Source: Thalassotalea_F euphylliae
GTDB taxonomy: Bacteria > Pseudomonadota > Gammaproteobacteria > Enterobacterales > Alteromonadaceae
Assembly: GCF_042682785.1 (NCBI RefSeq)
Contig: NZ_JBHUIB010000012.1
Location: 434,001 to 498,000, forward strand
Length of the DNA stretch: 64,000 nt
Direction of reading: 5' to 3'
Position numbers and translations under genes: made by a program. The notes under the pieces are model-generated. The model made no database searches, was not told the origin of the DNA, and saw nothing but the letters and a program-made list of their open reading frames with translations. Below, in pieces: positions 17,270 to 25,757 of the stretch. Position 1 is the first letter of the stretch; each line of letters opens with the position of its first letter.

Positions 17270-17965
17270 CTATTTCTCTCTTGCCCGATCAAACGCTTCG
17301 ATTAATCTTGATGCCCAATTCCGCATCACTCGGCTAGCATCTGCTCTGTTGGTCACCCGATTTGCCCACCTGTAATAATGGCGATCACCTAACTTCTTGC
17401 TTTCGGCAACTCTTGCTAGGATATCGCCACTAACACCGTCGTAAAGCTCTATATATATCGTGGCGCTGCCTGTCGATTTTGAATAGGCTTTATTGCGACC
17501 CGGCGTATCTAGATCCGGATTGTAAACATCTAAGTCGACAATAGCAGGCCGAATCAATAGCACGCCAGAACTGACTTTATCGACTAATTCATAGTTACTT
17601 TTGGTAAATTCTTCTTGGAATATTTGATTAAACAGTTCGGCCATTTCAGCTTTAATATTCATGACATCTTCATCGCTTACGCGCGAAGACAAGGTTGACG
17701 CGTTGCGATTTTTATCACGCTGCCAGTTTTTTCTAAATCGCACCTCCACGTCCATCAGCATGTATTTTGAATAGTTGCCAAAGTCAGCATCGGGATCGAT
17801 ATACGCCTTTTTATTTTTCTCATCAATACGCAGTTCTAGGCCATCAAAGGATTGTGCGACTTGTTTGTCGGCAGCGATGCTTGAAGAAGACATTAGAATA
17901 ACTGCCATAACGCTGACGATTGCTGCTAAAGACACATATGAAAAATGCAAAGGAAAACGAATCAT
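17270..17965 (-). CDS. DUF3313 family exported protein
   Basis: About 231 residues with a signal peptide (hydrophobic to about residue 30, cut near SIA-A). The rest matches the DUF3313 pattern: early strand segment GLELRIDEKN, then YSKYMLMDVEVRFRKNW, a central LIRPAIVDLDVYNPD and a C-terminal ATIYIELYDGVSGDILAR. Family members are periplasmic or lipid-anchored with unknown function; this one lacks a lipobox cysteine. I use ATG 17965, which has GGAG eight bases upstream. A GTG three codons earlier overlaps that ribosome site and is less likely. It stands alone between the kinase gene and the AraC regulator. Confidence 0.7.
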   Translation of the reverse strand: MIRFPLHFSYVSLAAIVSVMAVILMSSSSIAADKQVAQSFDGLELRIDEKNKKAYIDPDADFGNYSKYMLMDVEVRFRKNWQRDKNRNASTLSSRVSDEDVMNIKAEMAELFNQIFQEEFTKSNYELVDKVSSGVLLIRPAIVDLDVYNPDLDTPGRNKAYSKSTGSATIYIELYDGVSGDILARVAESKKLGDRHYYRWANRVTNRADASRVMRNWASRLIEAFDRAREK

Positions 17966-18039
17966 GAAAACCACTCCAAACTTAAGTTTCTCTTAAGTTA
18001 TGGTTGAAAGGTTTACTATTTTCAAATGTGCGCCGCTAA

Positions 18040-18918
18040 TTAACTCAGGCTGAGGCGACCACACTCACTTGGGCTTTGTCCAAAATAGCGCGTGAACTCA
18101 CGACTAAATTGCGTCGGGCTTTCGTAACCAACACGTGCAGCTGCTTGTTTCACTTTTAGGCCGTGGTCTTGCAATAGCTCTTTTGCTCGGGTTAGGCGTA
18201 TTTTTTTGACGTATTGAATAGGAGAGGTTGCTGTCACCTGTTTAAAGTTGCGATGAAAGGTTGAACTACTCATGTTGGCCATGTTGGCTAAGTGCTCAAT
18301 ATCTAACTGGCCTTCAAAGTTATTGTGAAGATGCTTTAATACGCGTTCCATTTTCGACAGGTGTGTGTTGTGTGACACAAGTTCATAAAGCGGTTTTGCT
18401 TGCGGACCACTTAGCACATGATAAAAAATTTCTCGTATCAGCCCTTTGCCAATAATGTCGCATTCTAGTGGTGATCGTAAGCTGGCGGATAGGCGCTCTA
18501 CTGTGCATGACAGCGATGCATTGCATTCACTTACGAACAGACCTTTCGTTTGTACGCTAGTGGTATTTGACGTCAGGCCATGTTCGTCGAACACACGAAC
18601 CAGCTCATTCAATATCGACATGTTGAGATCAATCATCAATGATAGCAAAGGTTTGCCATCTTCTACTGTTGTTTCACACTCTGCTGGCAAAGGTACGGTT
18701 AACACAAGGTAGTTATCAGGGTTATAACGATAGGTTTGTTGATCGAAGAAAATTTGTTTTTGTCCTTGGGCAACAATGATAATGCCTTGGCTGTAACAAA
18801 GAGGGACACGCCCTGTAGAAGTTGATGCTTTATAGATATGCACACCTTCGATAGGTGTGCTGTTTACACCTTCATTAGAGGCAAGTGCTGTTAGATTTTC
18901 TACAAGAGTATTCATCAT
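18040..18918 (-). CDS. yqhC: AraC family regulator, YqhC-like
   Basis: About 292 residues. The N-terminal half matches the AraC_N domain used by YqhC-type regulators (SQGIIIVAQGQKQIFF, then NYLVLTVPLPAECET). The C-terminal half has two helix-turn-helix motifs (IEHLANMANMSSSTFHRNFK and VKQAAARVGYESPTQFSREF). It is divergent from a YqhD homologue, the same arrangement as E. coli yqhC-yqhD. There YqhC activates the reductase gene in response to reactive aldehydes, so the same role is inferred here. The reading frame extends upstream across the yqhD start, but the conserved protein begins near MMNTLVEN, so ATG 18918 is used. ATG 18933 is an alternative. Confidence 0.82.
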   Translation of the reverse strand: MMNTLVENLTALASNEGVNSTPIEGVHIYKASTSTGRVPLCYSQGIIIVAQGQKQIFFDQQTYRYNPDNYLVLTVPLPAECETTVEDGKPLLSLMIDLNMSILNELVRVFDEHGLTSNTTSVQTKGLFVSECNASLSCTVERLSASLRSPLECDIIGKGLIREIFYHVLSGPQAKPLYELVSHNTHLSKMERVLKHLHNNFEGQLDIEHLANMANMSSSTFHRNFKQVTATSPIQYVKKIRLTRAKELLQDHGLKVKQAAARVGYESPTQFSREFTRYFGQSPSECGRLSLS

Positions 18919-19012
18919 TTCTAAGTACCACATTCGCTGATGCCGTCGATTATACTTATTCTTGATGTTTGTGTGATCAATATTTTCTCTAGTGAGAGTT
19001 TTAGGCATGAAA

Positions 19013-19040
19013 TTGACGAAAAAGCCCATTCTAAAATAAT
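19013..19040 (+). promoter_or_regulatory. Candidate sigma-70 promoter of yqhD
   Basis: TTGACG (19013-19018) and AATAAT (19035-19040) are separated by 16 bp, placing a start site roughly 35 bp before the yqhD ATG. It lies in the 165-bp divergent region where a YqhC-type activator would bind. Confidence 0.4.
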
Positions 19041-19083
19041 GTTGGGTTGATATTCTGTGCTCACTTAACTGAGAGGGCGCATT

Positions 19084-20241
19084 ATGCAAAATTTTGATTA
19101 CTACAATCCAACTCATATTGTTTTTGGGCAAGACCGACTAGCTGAACTTGATAATTTAATACCTTCAGACGCGAAGGTGCTGGTGTTATATGGCGGTGGC
19201 AGCGTTAAGCGCTACGGAACACTAGATAAAGTGAAAGCAAATCTGGGCGCACGCACCGTACTCGAGTTTGGTGGCATCGAAGCAAACCCTAAATTTGAAA
19301 CCTTGATGAAAGCTGTTGACGTAGTGAAAGCTGAGAACGTCGATTTCTTGTTAGCTGTTGGTGGTGGTTCTGTCATGGACGGAACAAAGTTTGTTGCGTT
19401 AGCTGCAAACGTTGAAAGTGACCATAGCAGCATTTTATTCCATGGCTTTGAACCGGTGCCTGCAACAACTGCTGTTCCGCTGGGTTGTATTGCGACTCTA
19501 CCTGCAACAGGGTCAGAAATGAATGCTTTCGGTGTCGTTACGTTTAACGAACAAAAGTACCCGTTTACTTCACCACTGGTGTATCCGAAATTCTCGGTGC
19601 TTGATCCAAACTTCACGTTCACCTTGCCAAAGGAGCAAATTGCTAATGGTGTTGCTGACGCCTTTGTTCATGTTATTGAGCAATACTTAACGCAGCCAGT
19701 TAACGCTAAAGTACAAGACCGCTTCTCAGAGGGACTGTTAAAAACGTTAATTGAGGAAGGACCTGTCACGTATCAAGACAATGACAATGTAGAAGCTCGC
19801 AAAAACTTTATGTGGTCTGCAACCTCTGCATTAAACGGTATTATTGGTGTTGGTGTACCGCAAGACTGGGCAACTCATATGATAGGCCATGAACTTACGG
19901 CCATGTTTGATATCGCTCACGGTCGCACATTAGCTATTATTTTGCCGAGCCTATTGCGAGCACGTAAGTCGCATAAACACGCAAAGCTCGTTCAATTTGC
20001 TGAACGCGTTTGGGATTTAACTGATGGCACTGACGATGAAAAAATTGACGCTGCCATTGATAAAACGGAAAGCTTCTTTAACTCGCTTGATATCGTCACC
20101 AAGCTATCTCACTACGGTATTGATGAGACTGGCATTGAGAATGTTGTGACTAACATGGAGAAAATGGGGCTTACGCATTTATCTGAAACGGGTGATTTAA
20201 CACTCGATATCGTCAAAGATATTTTGATGGCGGCCAAATAA
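19084..20241 (+). CDS. yqhD: Iron-containing NADPH-dependent aldehyde reductase YqhD
   Basis: 385 residues, matching E. coli YqhD along the whole length. It has the NADPH-binding GGGS (37-40 and 93-96) and the metal ligands Asp192, His196, His265 and His279 (DAFVH, THMIGHE, IAHGRT). The enzyme reduces a broad range of short-chain and lipid-derived aldehydes to alcohols in the cytoplasm, protecting against reactive aldehydes. The ATG at 19084 follows GAGAGGG by a good distance. The gene is divergent from its presumed regulator and ends in a strong terminator, so it is probably a single-gene transcript induced by aldehyde stress. Confidence 0.93.
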   Translation: MQNFDYYNPTHIVFGQDRLAELDNLIPSDAKVLVLYGGGSVKRYGTLDKVKANLGARTVLEFGGIEANPKFETLMKAVDVVKAENVDFLLAVGGGSVMDGTKFVALAANVESDHSSILFHGFEPVPATTAVPLGCIATLPATGSEMNAFGVVTFNEQKYPFTSPLVYPKFSVLDPNFTFTLPKEQIANGVADAFVHVIEQYLTQPVNAKVQDRFSEGLLKTLIEEGPVTYQDNDNVEARKNFMWSATSALNGIIGVGVPQDWATHMIGHELTAMFDIAHGRTLAIILPSLLRARKSHKHAKLVQFAERVWDLTDGTDDEKIDAAIDKTESFFNSLDIVTKLSHYGIDETGIENVVTNMEKMGLTHLSETGDLTLDIVKDILMAAK

Positions 20242-20260
20242 TCCAAAGAGACAATAAATG

Positions 20261-20284
20261 AAAGGGGCTTTATGCCCCTTTTTT
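20261..20284 (+). terminator. Rho-independent terminator of yqhD
   Basis: Stem AAAGGGGC/GCCCCTTT, a 5-base loop and a T-run. It lies 19 bp after the yqhD stop. Its T-run overlaps the stop codon of the convergent small membrane gene, so it may serve both. Confidence 0.85.
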
Positions 20285-20612
20285 ACGCTTCAATTTGCCC
20301 TAAAACCGCGAAGGGGAGTGTGCTCAGCATGACTAAGCCAAACACTACAAATGAGTAGATAAGACTTTTCTTGGTGGAAAATACATCCATTAATTTCAAT
20401 ACAATGAAAGGAATTACAATGTAAAAGACTGAAGTTAGTCCTTTTATTGTGTCACTCAGTTCGAACATTTCTATTGCAATACCTGATATGAATACCAATA
20501 TTGCTGGCGCAAGAACTAGTGTTAGTGAACTAAATCCATCGAAATCGCTGTCTTTTTCTTTAACTCTAAAAAAGCACCAAACTAAAAAAGATGCTAAAGC
20601 TATTTGTAGCAT
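20283..20612 (-). CDS. Small four-helix membrane protein, unknown
   Basis: 109 residues with about four hydrophobic segments (near 1-15, 28-46, 62-75 and 83-102), separated by short charged loops such as RVKEKDSDFD. It is not recognised. It starts with ATG after AAGGAAGTTTA, a good ribosome site. It is 46 bp downstream of the ceramidase-family gene on the same strand, so the two may be co-transcribed. Confidence 0.55.
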   Translation of the reverse strand: MLQIALASFLVWCFFRVKEKDSDFDGFSSLTLVLAPAILVFISGIAIEMFELSDTIKGLTSVFYIVIPFIVLKLMDVFSTKKSLIYSFVVFGLVMLSTLPFAVLGQIEA

Positions 20613-20658
20613 TAAACTTCCTTGTATTTATTATTAAAGTCAGTAAGTTAGCCTTTTT

Positions 20659-21342
20659 TTAGTGTCTGTGCAAACTACGTTGTTTTTTCTCACGGATAAG
20701 TTCTAAATATCCCTTCACGGCTAAAAATAGCACACAGCCATTAGTGATATGCCACAAATAATGAGTTCCAATAGGTAAACTCTGGCAAATGGCATGATCA
20801 AACGTTCTGAACACAAGCGACACTGCGAACAATCCAGCAGCGTATAGCAGCGACTTTTGTTCTCGGTTTACATTTTTGTATTGATAAATACCCAGTACCA
20901 ATAGGCTAATAATTGATGACATGTAGCCTATCGAGCCGTTTAATGTGTCAGGAGGAAGTTGTGCGAATACCCAAGTGAGCACTATGAATGCGCTAATAAA
21001 GCTAACACTCCCAAACCAAGGATTTATACTTTTTTGCCTCGCAATTGCTGCGCCATAGAGCCCAATAATGCTGATTTGAAAAATGAGAATAGGAATAACA
21101 TCAGCAAGCATGCTCCATAGGTTGGCAAAGGTGTGATACAAAAAGCTACCAATACCAATGCTAAATAATAAAGTAGCTAACCAATAGGTATCCCAACCGC
21201 CTTGTTTATGTTGCTTAATCAGTCGATAGGCAAAATAGGCAGCAATAATAAAGCTGAAGTTTGACACAGCGTTGAGCGGTTCTGCCCAAAATGCAGCAGA
21301 AAGCCTTTCACAATATTCATCGTGTGGTGCAAACCAATCCAT
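20659..21342 (-). CDS. Ceramidase-family (CREST) membrane protein
   Basis: 227 residues with about seven membrane helices. It has the conserved pattern of alkaline ceramidases: an N-terminal E-P-x-N-x-x-S-N (EPLNAVSNFSF), a central GSFLYHTFA...D, and a C-terminal FDHAICQ and GTHYLWHI. The Ser, Asp and three His residues expected to bind zinc are present. In characterised members zinc-dependent hydrolysis of an amide in ceramide occurs at the membrane. Bacterial relatives are largely uncharacterised, and the substrate here could be another lipid amide. A GGTGGAATAAAGAAA leader precedes the ATG. Confidence 0.75.
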   Translation of the reverse strand: MDWFAPHDEYCERLSAAFWAEPLNAVSNFSFIIAAYFAYRLIKQHKQGGWDTYWLATLLFSIGIGSFLYHTFANLWSMLADVIPILIFQISIIGLYGAAIARQKSINPWFGSVSFISAFIVLTWVFAQLPPDTLNGSIGYMSSIISLLVLGIYQYKNVNREQKSLLYAAGLFAVSLVFRTFDHAICQSLPIGTHYLWHITNGCVLFLAVKGYLELIREKKQRSLHRH

Positions 21343-21495
21343 TTTCTTTATTCCACCTTATTATTGTTATTGGACACTTTTCCGTACTGTTTGTTATCGA
21401 GCTTAACGTCAACAGTATCATTCAATTTAGGTAATTGAGGTACTTTGTAGCAGAATATAATGGGTATATGACAAGTTTTAGGTGAGGACAACGCC

Positions 21496-22680
21496 ATGGC
21501 AAATGCAGTGTTAAGTAATTGGGACGATATTTTATTGCTCAATAATCAGTTGACCGAAGATGAGCGAATGATTCGCGATATGGCTGAGAGCTTCTGTCAG
21601 GAAGAATTAATGCCTGGCATTTTGCTGGCTAATCGGGAAGAGCGTTTCGACGCCAACATCATGCGCAAATTTGGTGAAGTCGGCCTGCTTGGCGCGACTA
21701 TCAAAGGCTTTGGCTGTTCTGGCGTGAACTACGTGAGCTATGGCTTAGTAGCACGCGAAGTTGAGCGTGTAGATTCTGGTTATCGCAGCGCGATGAGTGT
21801 TCAGTCGTCACTGGTTATGCATCCAATCAATGCTTTTGGTACACAGGCACAGAAAGAGAAGTATTTACCTAAACTGGCCACAGGCGAATACATCGGCTGC
21901 TTTGGGTTGACTGAACCTGGTTCAGGCTCTGATCCAGCAAGTATGATCACTCGGGCAAAAAAAGTAGACGGTGGTTACCGTTTAACGGGTAGCAAAATGT
22001 GGATTACTAATTCACCTATCGCTGATGTCTTTGTTGTTTGGGCAAAAAACGAAGCAGAAGATGACGCTATATGTGGCTTTGTATTGGAAAAAGGCATGCA
22101 AGGCCTCAGTGCACCTAAAATTGAAGGAAAGCTGTCACTTAGAGCATCGATTACGGGTGAGATTGTTATGGACAATGTGTTCGTACCACAAGAGAACATG
22201 TTTCCCGAGGTTCGAGGTTTAAAAGGGCCATTCAGTTGCTTGAATATGGCACGTTATGGCATTTCTTGGGGGGCACTAGGTGCGGCGGAGTACTGCTGGC
22301 ATGCAGCAAGACAATACGGCTTAGATAGAAAGCAGTTCGGTAAACCACTCGCGCAAACACAGTTATTTCAGACCAAGCTTGCCAACATGCAAACTGATAT
22401 CACGCTTGGCCTTCAGGGCTCTTTGAGGGTTGGGCAAATCATTGATTCAGGTGCTTGGGAGCCAACTATGATTTCATTAGTTAAACGTAATAACTGTGGA
22501 AAGGCACTAGATATAGCCCGTATGGCTCGAGACATGCACGGTGGCAACGGCATTGCAGACGAGTTCCATGTTATCAGGCACATGATTAACCTTGAAACAG
22601 TGAATACGTATGAAGGCACATTCGATATTCATGGCTTGATACTTGGCCGCGCACAAACGGGGTTACAGGCCTTTTTCTAG
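21496..22680 (+). CDS. gcdH: Glutaryl-CoA dehydrogenase
   Basis: 394 residues of the acyl-CoA dehydrogenase fold: N-terminal helical domain, middle beta domain (FGLTEPGSGSDP, WITNSP) and C-terminal helical domain (GMARYGI-like NMARYGISWG, GGNGI). The catalytic Glu lies in NTYEGTFDIH near residue 374. The family-specific start and the Arg-rich substrate region (ANREERFD) point to glutaryl-CoA dehydrogenase rather than a straight-chain enzyme. It oxidises and decarboxylates glutaryl-CoA to crotonyl-CoA with FAD, in lysine and tryptophan breakdown. ATG 21496 has GGTGAGG eight bases upstream. A terminator follows. Confidence 0.9.
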   Translation: MANAVLSNWDDILLLNNQLTEDERMIRDMAESFCQEELMPGILLANREERFDANIMRKFGEVGLLGATIKGFGCSGVNYVSYGLVAREVERVDSGYRSAMSVQSSLVMHPINAFGTQAQKEKYLPKLATGEYIGCFGLTEPGSGSDPASMITRAKKVDGGYRLTGSKMWITNSPIADVFVVWAKNEAEDDAICGFVLEKGMQGLSAPKIEGKLSLRASITGEIVMDNVFVPQENMFPEVRGLKGPFSCLNMARYGISWGALGAAEYCWHAARQYGLDRKQFGKPLAQTQLFQTKLANMQTDITLGLQGSLRVGQIIDSGAWEPTMISLVKRNNCGKALDIARMARDMHGGNGIADEFHVIRHMINLETVNTYEGTFDIHGLILGRAQTGLQAFF

Positions 22681-22707
22681 TATCATTGCTTAGGAATTCT
22701 TTGATAA

Positions 22708-22733
22708 AAAGGAGCTGCGGTAACAGCTCCTTT
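22708..22733 (+). terminator. Rho-independent terminator of gcdH
   Basis: A 10-bp perfect stem (AAAGGAGCTG/CAGCTCCTTT) and a 6-base loop, 28 bp after the stop. The A-run also gives a T-run on the other strand, so it may also stop the convergent GNAT transcript. Confidence 0.75.
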
Positions 22734-22753
22734 CTGATTGATCATTTGGCGAT

Positions 22754-23266
22754 TTATAACGCTTTGTAAAAATATACCGTTGCCTCGAGATCGCCATTGC
22801 TGCTGCGTGCGAACATAGGTATTTGTCCGGCTTCTATATAGTCTAGTCGCCTATAGAGTGTTGAAGCGACGTCGCCTAATCGCGTATCTAACACCAATAA
22901 CTTGAGGCCATTGTCTTTGGCAAACTTCTCTGCATTCATCATTAAAGCTTTGGCGATGCCTTGCCCTTGATGGTTGCGGTGCACCATCAGCTTTTGAATT
23001 TCTGCACGATGGTTGCCGTTGGTTTTAGTCGGTGTTTCCAGTTTGACGCACCCTACAGCTTTATTATCTTTTAAGGCAACGAAGCACACGAAGTGTTCTG
23101 ATAATTTTCGTTCTACTTCATTCCAGTATTCGGGGACTTCATGTTCTTGAAGTGGTGCAACAAAGCCAATTGATGCGCCACTGTCGATGCTGTCGGTTAG
23201 CAGTGTTTCAAGATCTGCTCGATAAGGCGATAAAGCCTCAATTTTTTTGATAGTAACGGCGGTCAT
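22754..23266 (-). CDS. GNAT family N-acetyltransferase
   Basis: About 170 residues with the GNAT fold. The acetyl-CoA pyrophosphate-binding motif Q/R-x-x-G-x-G/A reads HQGQGIAKAL, preceded by strand EIQKLMVHR and followed by LKLLVLDTRLGD. The substrate cannot be read from sequence. ATG 23266 is chosen: it lies 11 bp after the stop of the upstream VOC gene and has AGAGATA ahead, while the longer frame would overlap that gene. It is last in a three-gene minus-strand set with two VOC proteins. Confidence 0.8.
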   Translation of the reverse strand: MTAVTIKKIEALSPYRADLETLLTDSIDSGASIGFVAPLQEHEVPEYWNEVERKLSEHFVCFVALKDNKAVGCVKLETPTKTNGNHRAEIQKLMVHRNHQGQGIAKALMMNAEKFAKDNGLKLLVLDTRLGDVASTLYRRLDYIEAGQIPMFARSSNGDLEATVYFYKAL

Positions 23267-23277
23267 CGCTATATCTC

Positions 23278-23628
23278 TTATTTGTCTGACCATACGGCGA
23301 GTTCGTTGCCGCAGGGGTCGTTAAAGTGAAAGCGCCTTCCACCCGGAAATTCAAACGTTTCTTTGCTGATACTGCCTCCAGCATTGGCGATCGCTTGTTG
23401 GGTGTCTTCCAAATCAGCACTATAAAATACGACTAACACACTACCATTGCTGGTTTTTGATTTCGCGTCAGCAAGATAAAAACCCCCCTCTAATGTGTCA
23501 CCTGAAAATGCTGTGTACTCTGGACCGTAATCCGTAAATTGCCAATTAAAGACCTTTTGGTAGAACATTTTTATCGCGGCAAGATCTTTGGCAGGAAATT
23601 CTAAATAGTTAATTTTTGCATCGGTCAT
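23278..23628 (-). CDS. VOC (glyoxalase/bleomycin-resistance fold) protein
   Basis: 116 residues, with one pair of beta-alpha-beta-beta-beta units: INYLEFPAKDLAAIKMFYQKVFNWQF in the first half and a closing GRRFHFNDPCGNELAVW. Usually these proteins dimerise to form a metal-dependent active site or a drug-binding cleft. The reaction is not predictable. It begins 5 bp after the upstream gloA2-like gene with GGAATAACC ahead of its ATG, so the two are coupled. Confidence 0.8.
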   Translation of the reverse strand: MTDAKINYLEFPAKDLAAIKMFYQKVFNWQFTDYGPEYTAFSGDTLEGGFYLADAKSKTSNGSVLVVFYSADLEDTQQAIANAGGSISKETFEFPGGRRFHFNDPCGNELAVWSDK

Positions 23629-23633
23629 TGTGG

Positions 23634-24023
23634 TTATTCCTTTATTTCATAAAGCTCTAGTGGCAAGTCGTCAGGATCTGCGAAAAAGGTAAATCGCTTA
23701 CCGGTGTACTCATCTACGCGAATATCTTCAACGTCAATGTTATGGCTTGTTAACCGACTGACGGCTTCGTCCAAATTCTTTACGCGAAACGCTAAATGTC
23801 TTAAACCTTGCGCCTCTGGGTAACTTGGTCTTTTGGGGCGATTTGGAAAAGAAAACAATTCAATTTGGCTGCCATCAGGTAAGGCTAGGTCAAGTTTATA
23901 TGACTTACGCTCAGCACGATAATTTTCATCAATAATCGTCAACCCCAGGATTTCGCTATAAAAATGTTTGGCGCGTTGATAGTTGCTACAAATAATAGCT
24001 GCGTGGTGAATACCTTGAAGCAT
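23634..24023 (-). CDS. gloA2: GloA2/YaeR-like VOC protein
   Basis: 129 residues, closely resembling E. coli YaeR (GloA2): early HHAAIICSNY, then FYSEILGLTI, the segment DGSQIELFSFPNRPKRPSYPEA and the ending GKRFTFFADPDDLPLELYE. The probable metal ligands are His6, Glu56, His76 and Glu126 (approximate numbering). The family is annotated as a glyoxalase-I-like lyase, but its true substrate is not firmly known. It heads the three-gene minus-strand set and is divergent from the CitE-like gene. Confidence 0.82.
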   Translation of the reverse strand: MLQGIHHAAIICSNYQRAKHFYSEILGLTIIDENYRAERKSYKLDLALPDGSQIELFSFPNRPKRPSYPEAQGLRHLAFRVKNLDEAVSRLTSHNIDVEDIRVDEYTGKRFTFFADPDDLPLELYEIKE

Positions 24024-24150
24024 GATGTTTCCCTAACGAAAGATGCGAAATAAGTATCCTATGATCAAAAACTTATTGGTTTTTTGTTGCATCTTTTTGC
24101 GAACTTACTAGAGTTTAGAGTATTCGATTTTTAGCCGTTTGAGTAGATTT

Positions 24151-24960
24151 ATGAGTCAATTATTCAGGTCAGTATTGTTTGTTCCAGGCTCTGCGCCAGA
24201 TCGTTTTGAAAAAGCCGTGGGTGCTGGGGCAGACTTAGTCTGTATTGATCTTGAAGATGCGGTTTTGCCAGAAGATAAAGATATGGCAAGACAAGCCACT
24301 GTTGAGTACATCACTCAAGTGAATCGTAATGTCTGTGTACGAATTAACACAATAGATTCATGGCTGGGACAGCAAGATCTCTCTGCATTGGTAAAAGCCA
24401 GTCCTGCCTATATCATGCTGGCAAAGTGTGAATCAATGGAGCAGATGACAACAGCATGTCATGCGTGTTCTCCACAAACTAAATTGATTGGTTTGATTGA
24501 AACCATTGAGGGACTGGACCAGGCATATAATATTGCTAGCTGCGCAGACAAAGTTGTCGCGCTAATGTTTGGCGGTGCTGATATGGCGGCGGAATTGAGA
24601 TGTGATTTTAGCTTTCAGCCACTACTGTTCGCTCGCAGTCAATTGGTGCTCGCCGCAGCCAAAGCTGGGGTCGATGTGATTGATGTGCCATATGTTGATT
24701 TCAAAGACTTGGATGGTCTATTTGAAGAAACCAAAGCGGTTAAGTCGTTAGGATTCACCGGTAAGGCAGCTATTCACCCCAATCAAGTAGCAACCATTCA
24801 TTTAGGGTTTACGCCCAGTGCTGAACAAGTCGCTTATGCAGAGTGTGTTATGGCTGCTGTCGACGGACATGATGCAGGCGTTGTCGTCGTCAAAGGTAAA
24901 ATGGTCGATAAGCCTATTATCGTAGCGTCAGAGCGAATTCTTGCGCTGGCGAAGCACTAG
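24151..24960 (+). CDS. CitE-like CoA ester lyase (HpcH/HpaI family)
   Basis: About 269 residues with the CitE TIM-barrel pattern: start RSVLFVPGSAPDRFEKA, metal site DLEDAV, substrate Arg in CVRIN, a LIGLIETIEG strand, MFGGADMAAEL, and GKAAIHPNQV near the end. Family members cleave or form C-C bonds in short acyl-CoA esters such as malyl- or citramalyl-CoA. No CitF/CitD citrate lyase partner genes lie nearby, so a stand-alone CoA-ester lyase or thioesterase role is more likely. ATG 24151 is used rather than the in-frame TTG four codons earlier. Confidence 0.82.
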   Translation: MSQLFRSVLFVPGSAPDRFEKAVGAGADLVCIDLEDAVLPEDKDMARQATVEYITQVNRNVCVRINTIDSWLGQQDLSALVKASPAYIMLAKCESMEQMTTACHACSPQTKLIGLIETIEGLDQAYNIASCADKVVALMFGGADMAAELRCDFSFQPLLFARSQLVLAAAKAGVDVIDVPYVDFKDLDGLFEETKAVKSLGFTGKAAIHPNQVATIHLGFTPSAEQVAYAECVMAAVDGHDAGVVVVKGKMVDKPIIVASERILALAKH

Positions 24961-24988
24961 TTCGCCTGTTGTTGCTCGCACGCGGCCG

Positions 24989-25561
24989 TTATTCTGCGAC
25001 TTGGTTCGTTACTTCGCTCGCTTGGTCATCTTGAATGGGTAAATTTGCTAAAAAGTTCTCTTTAAAAGCGTTTAACCCATCTTGAACAAGGCTATAGGTT
25101 GCATCAATGTCCTCTGCAATTTTGCCTTCAAGTACATTGAGGCTATCAAGAATATCTCTTGCTTCCGTAAACCCTTGGTCTATTCCTCCACCAATAACGC
25201 GATTAAACTCGTCAATGGCTTGTTGGTCATCTAGGTCAGGGTTTTGTTCTCTAAAAGCATCGAAGAAGGCCGTGGTGCCACCGACTATTCTGTCTGCTGT
25301 CGCTTCTGGCGAAAAATCAATACCTTGGTCATACGCTGACTGCACGGCATTAGCGCCTAACTCAGGTTCTAGTAATTTGTTAATTTCATTGATTGCGGTT
25401 TTAAATAATAGCTGCTGCGGATTGTCTTTCACACTACTGCCTTGATTTGCTTGTGCTTGCAAAATATTTAAATCACGCGATTGTTTCACTGTATCAAAGG
25501 TGCTTTGTTTAACTTGCTGCGTGTTCGATAGTTGGTTTACTGATGTATTGGTGATTTGCAT
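24989..25561 (-). CDS. DUF5610 domain protein
   Basis: 190 residues, hydrophilic, with no signal peptide. The N-terminal 45 residues are low complexity and Gln/Asn/Ser-rich (SNTQQVKQST). The rest matches the DUF5610 pattern found in marine gammaproteobacteria: LLFKTAINEINKLLEPELG, YDQGIDFSPEATADRIV, then FDAFREQNPDLDDQQAIDEF. Function is unknown; relatives are often exported without a classical signal or sit near motility genes, but nothing nearby supports that here. It is convergent with the CitE-like gene and divergent from the symporter. Confidence 0.65.
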   Translation of the reverse strand: MQITNTSVNQLSNTQQVKQSTFDTVKQSRDLNILQAQANQGSSVKDNPQQLLFKTAINEINKLLEPELGANAVQSAYDQGIDFSPEATADRIVGGTTAFFDAFREQNPDLDDQQAIDEFNRVIGGGIDQGFTEARDILDSLNVLEGKIAEDIDATYSLVQDGLNAFKENFLANLPIQDDQASEVTNQVAE

Positions 25562-25757
25562 GGCGATAATCCCAGTTGCGTCATAACAGCATATAAGTTT
25601 GCGCTACCTATCAGTTTAGCAGCAACGCGGGAGAGTAATTGTTGCGATTTGTAATGCACGTTGGCACCAAATGCACAAGCACATTGGCTTTAATATGAGT
25701 TTCAATTAGTTAGCAATTTAGATAGGCTGTGAAAAGTTTTTACGTAGTAGTGTAACG

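Noticed and set aside
24151..24960. Citrate lyase beta subunit
   Set aside because: No citD/citF or citrate transport genes are adjacent; a stand-alone CoA-ester lyase fits better.
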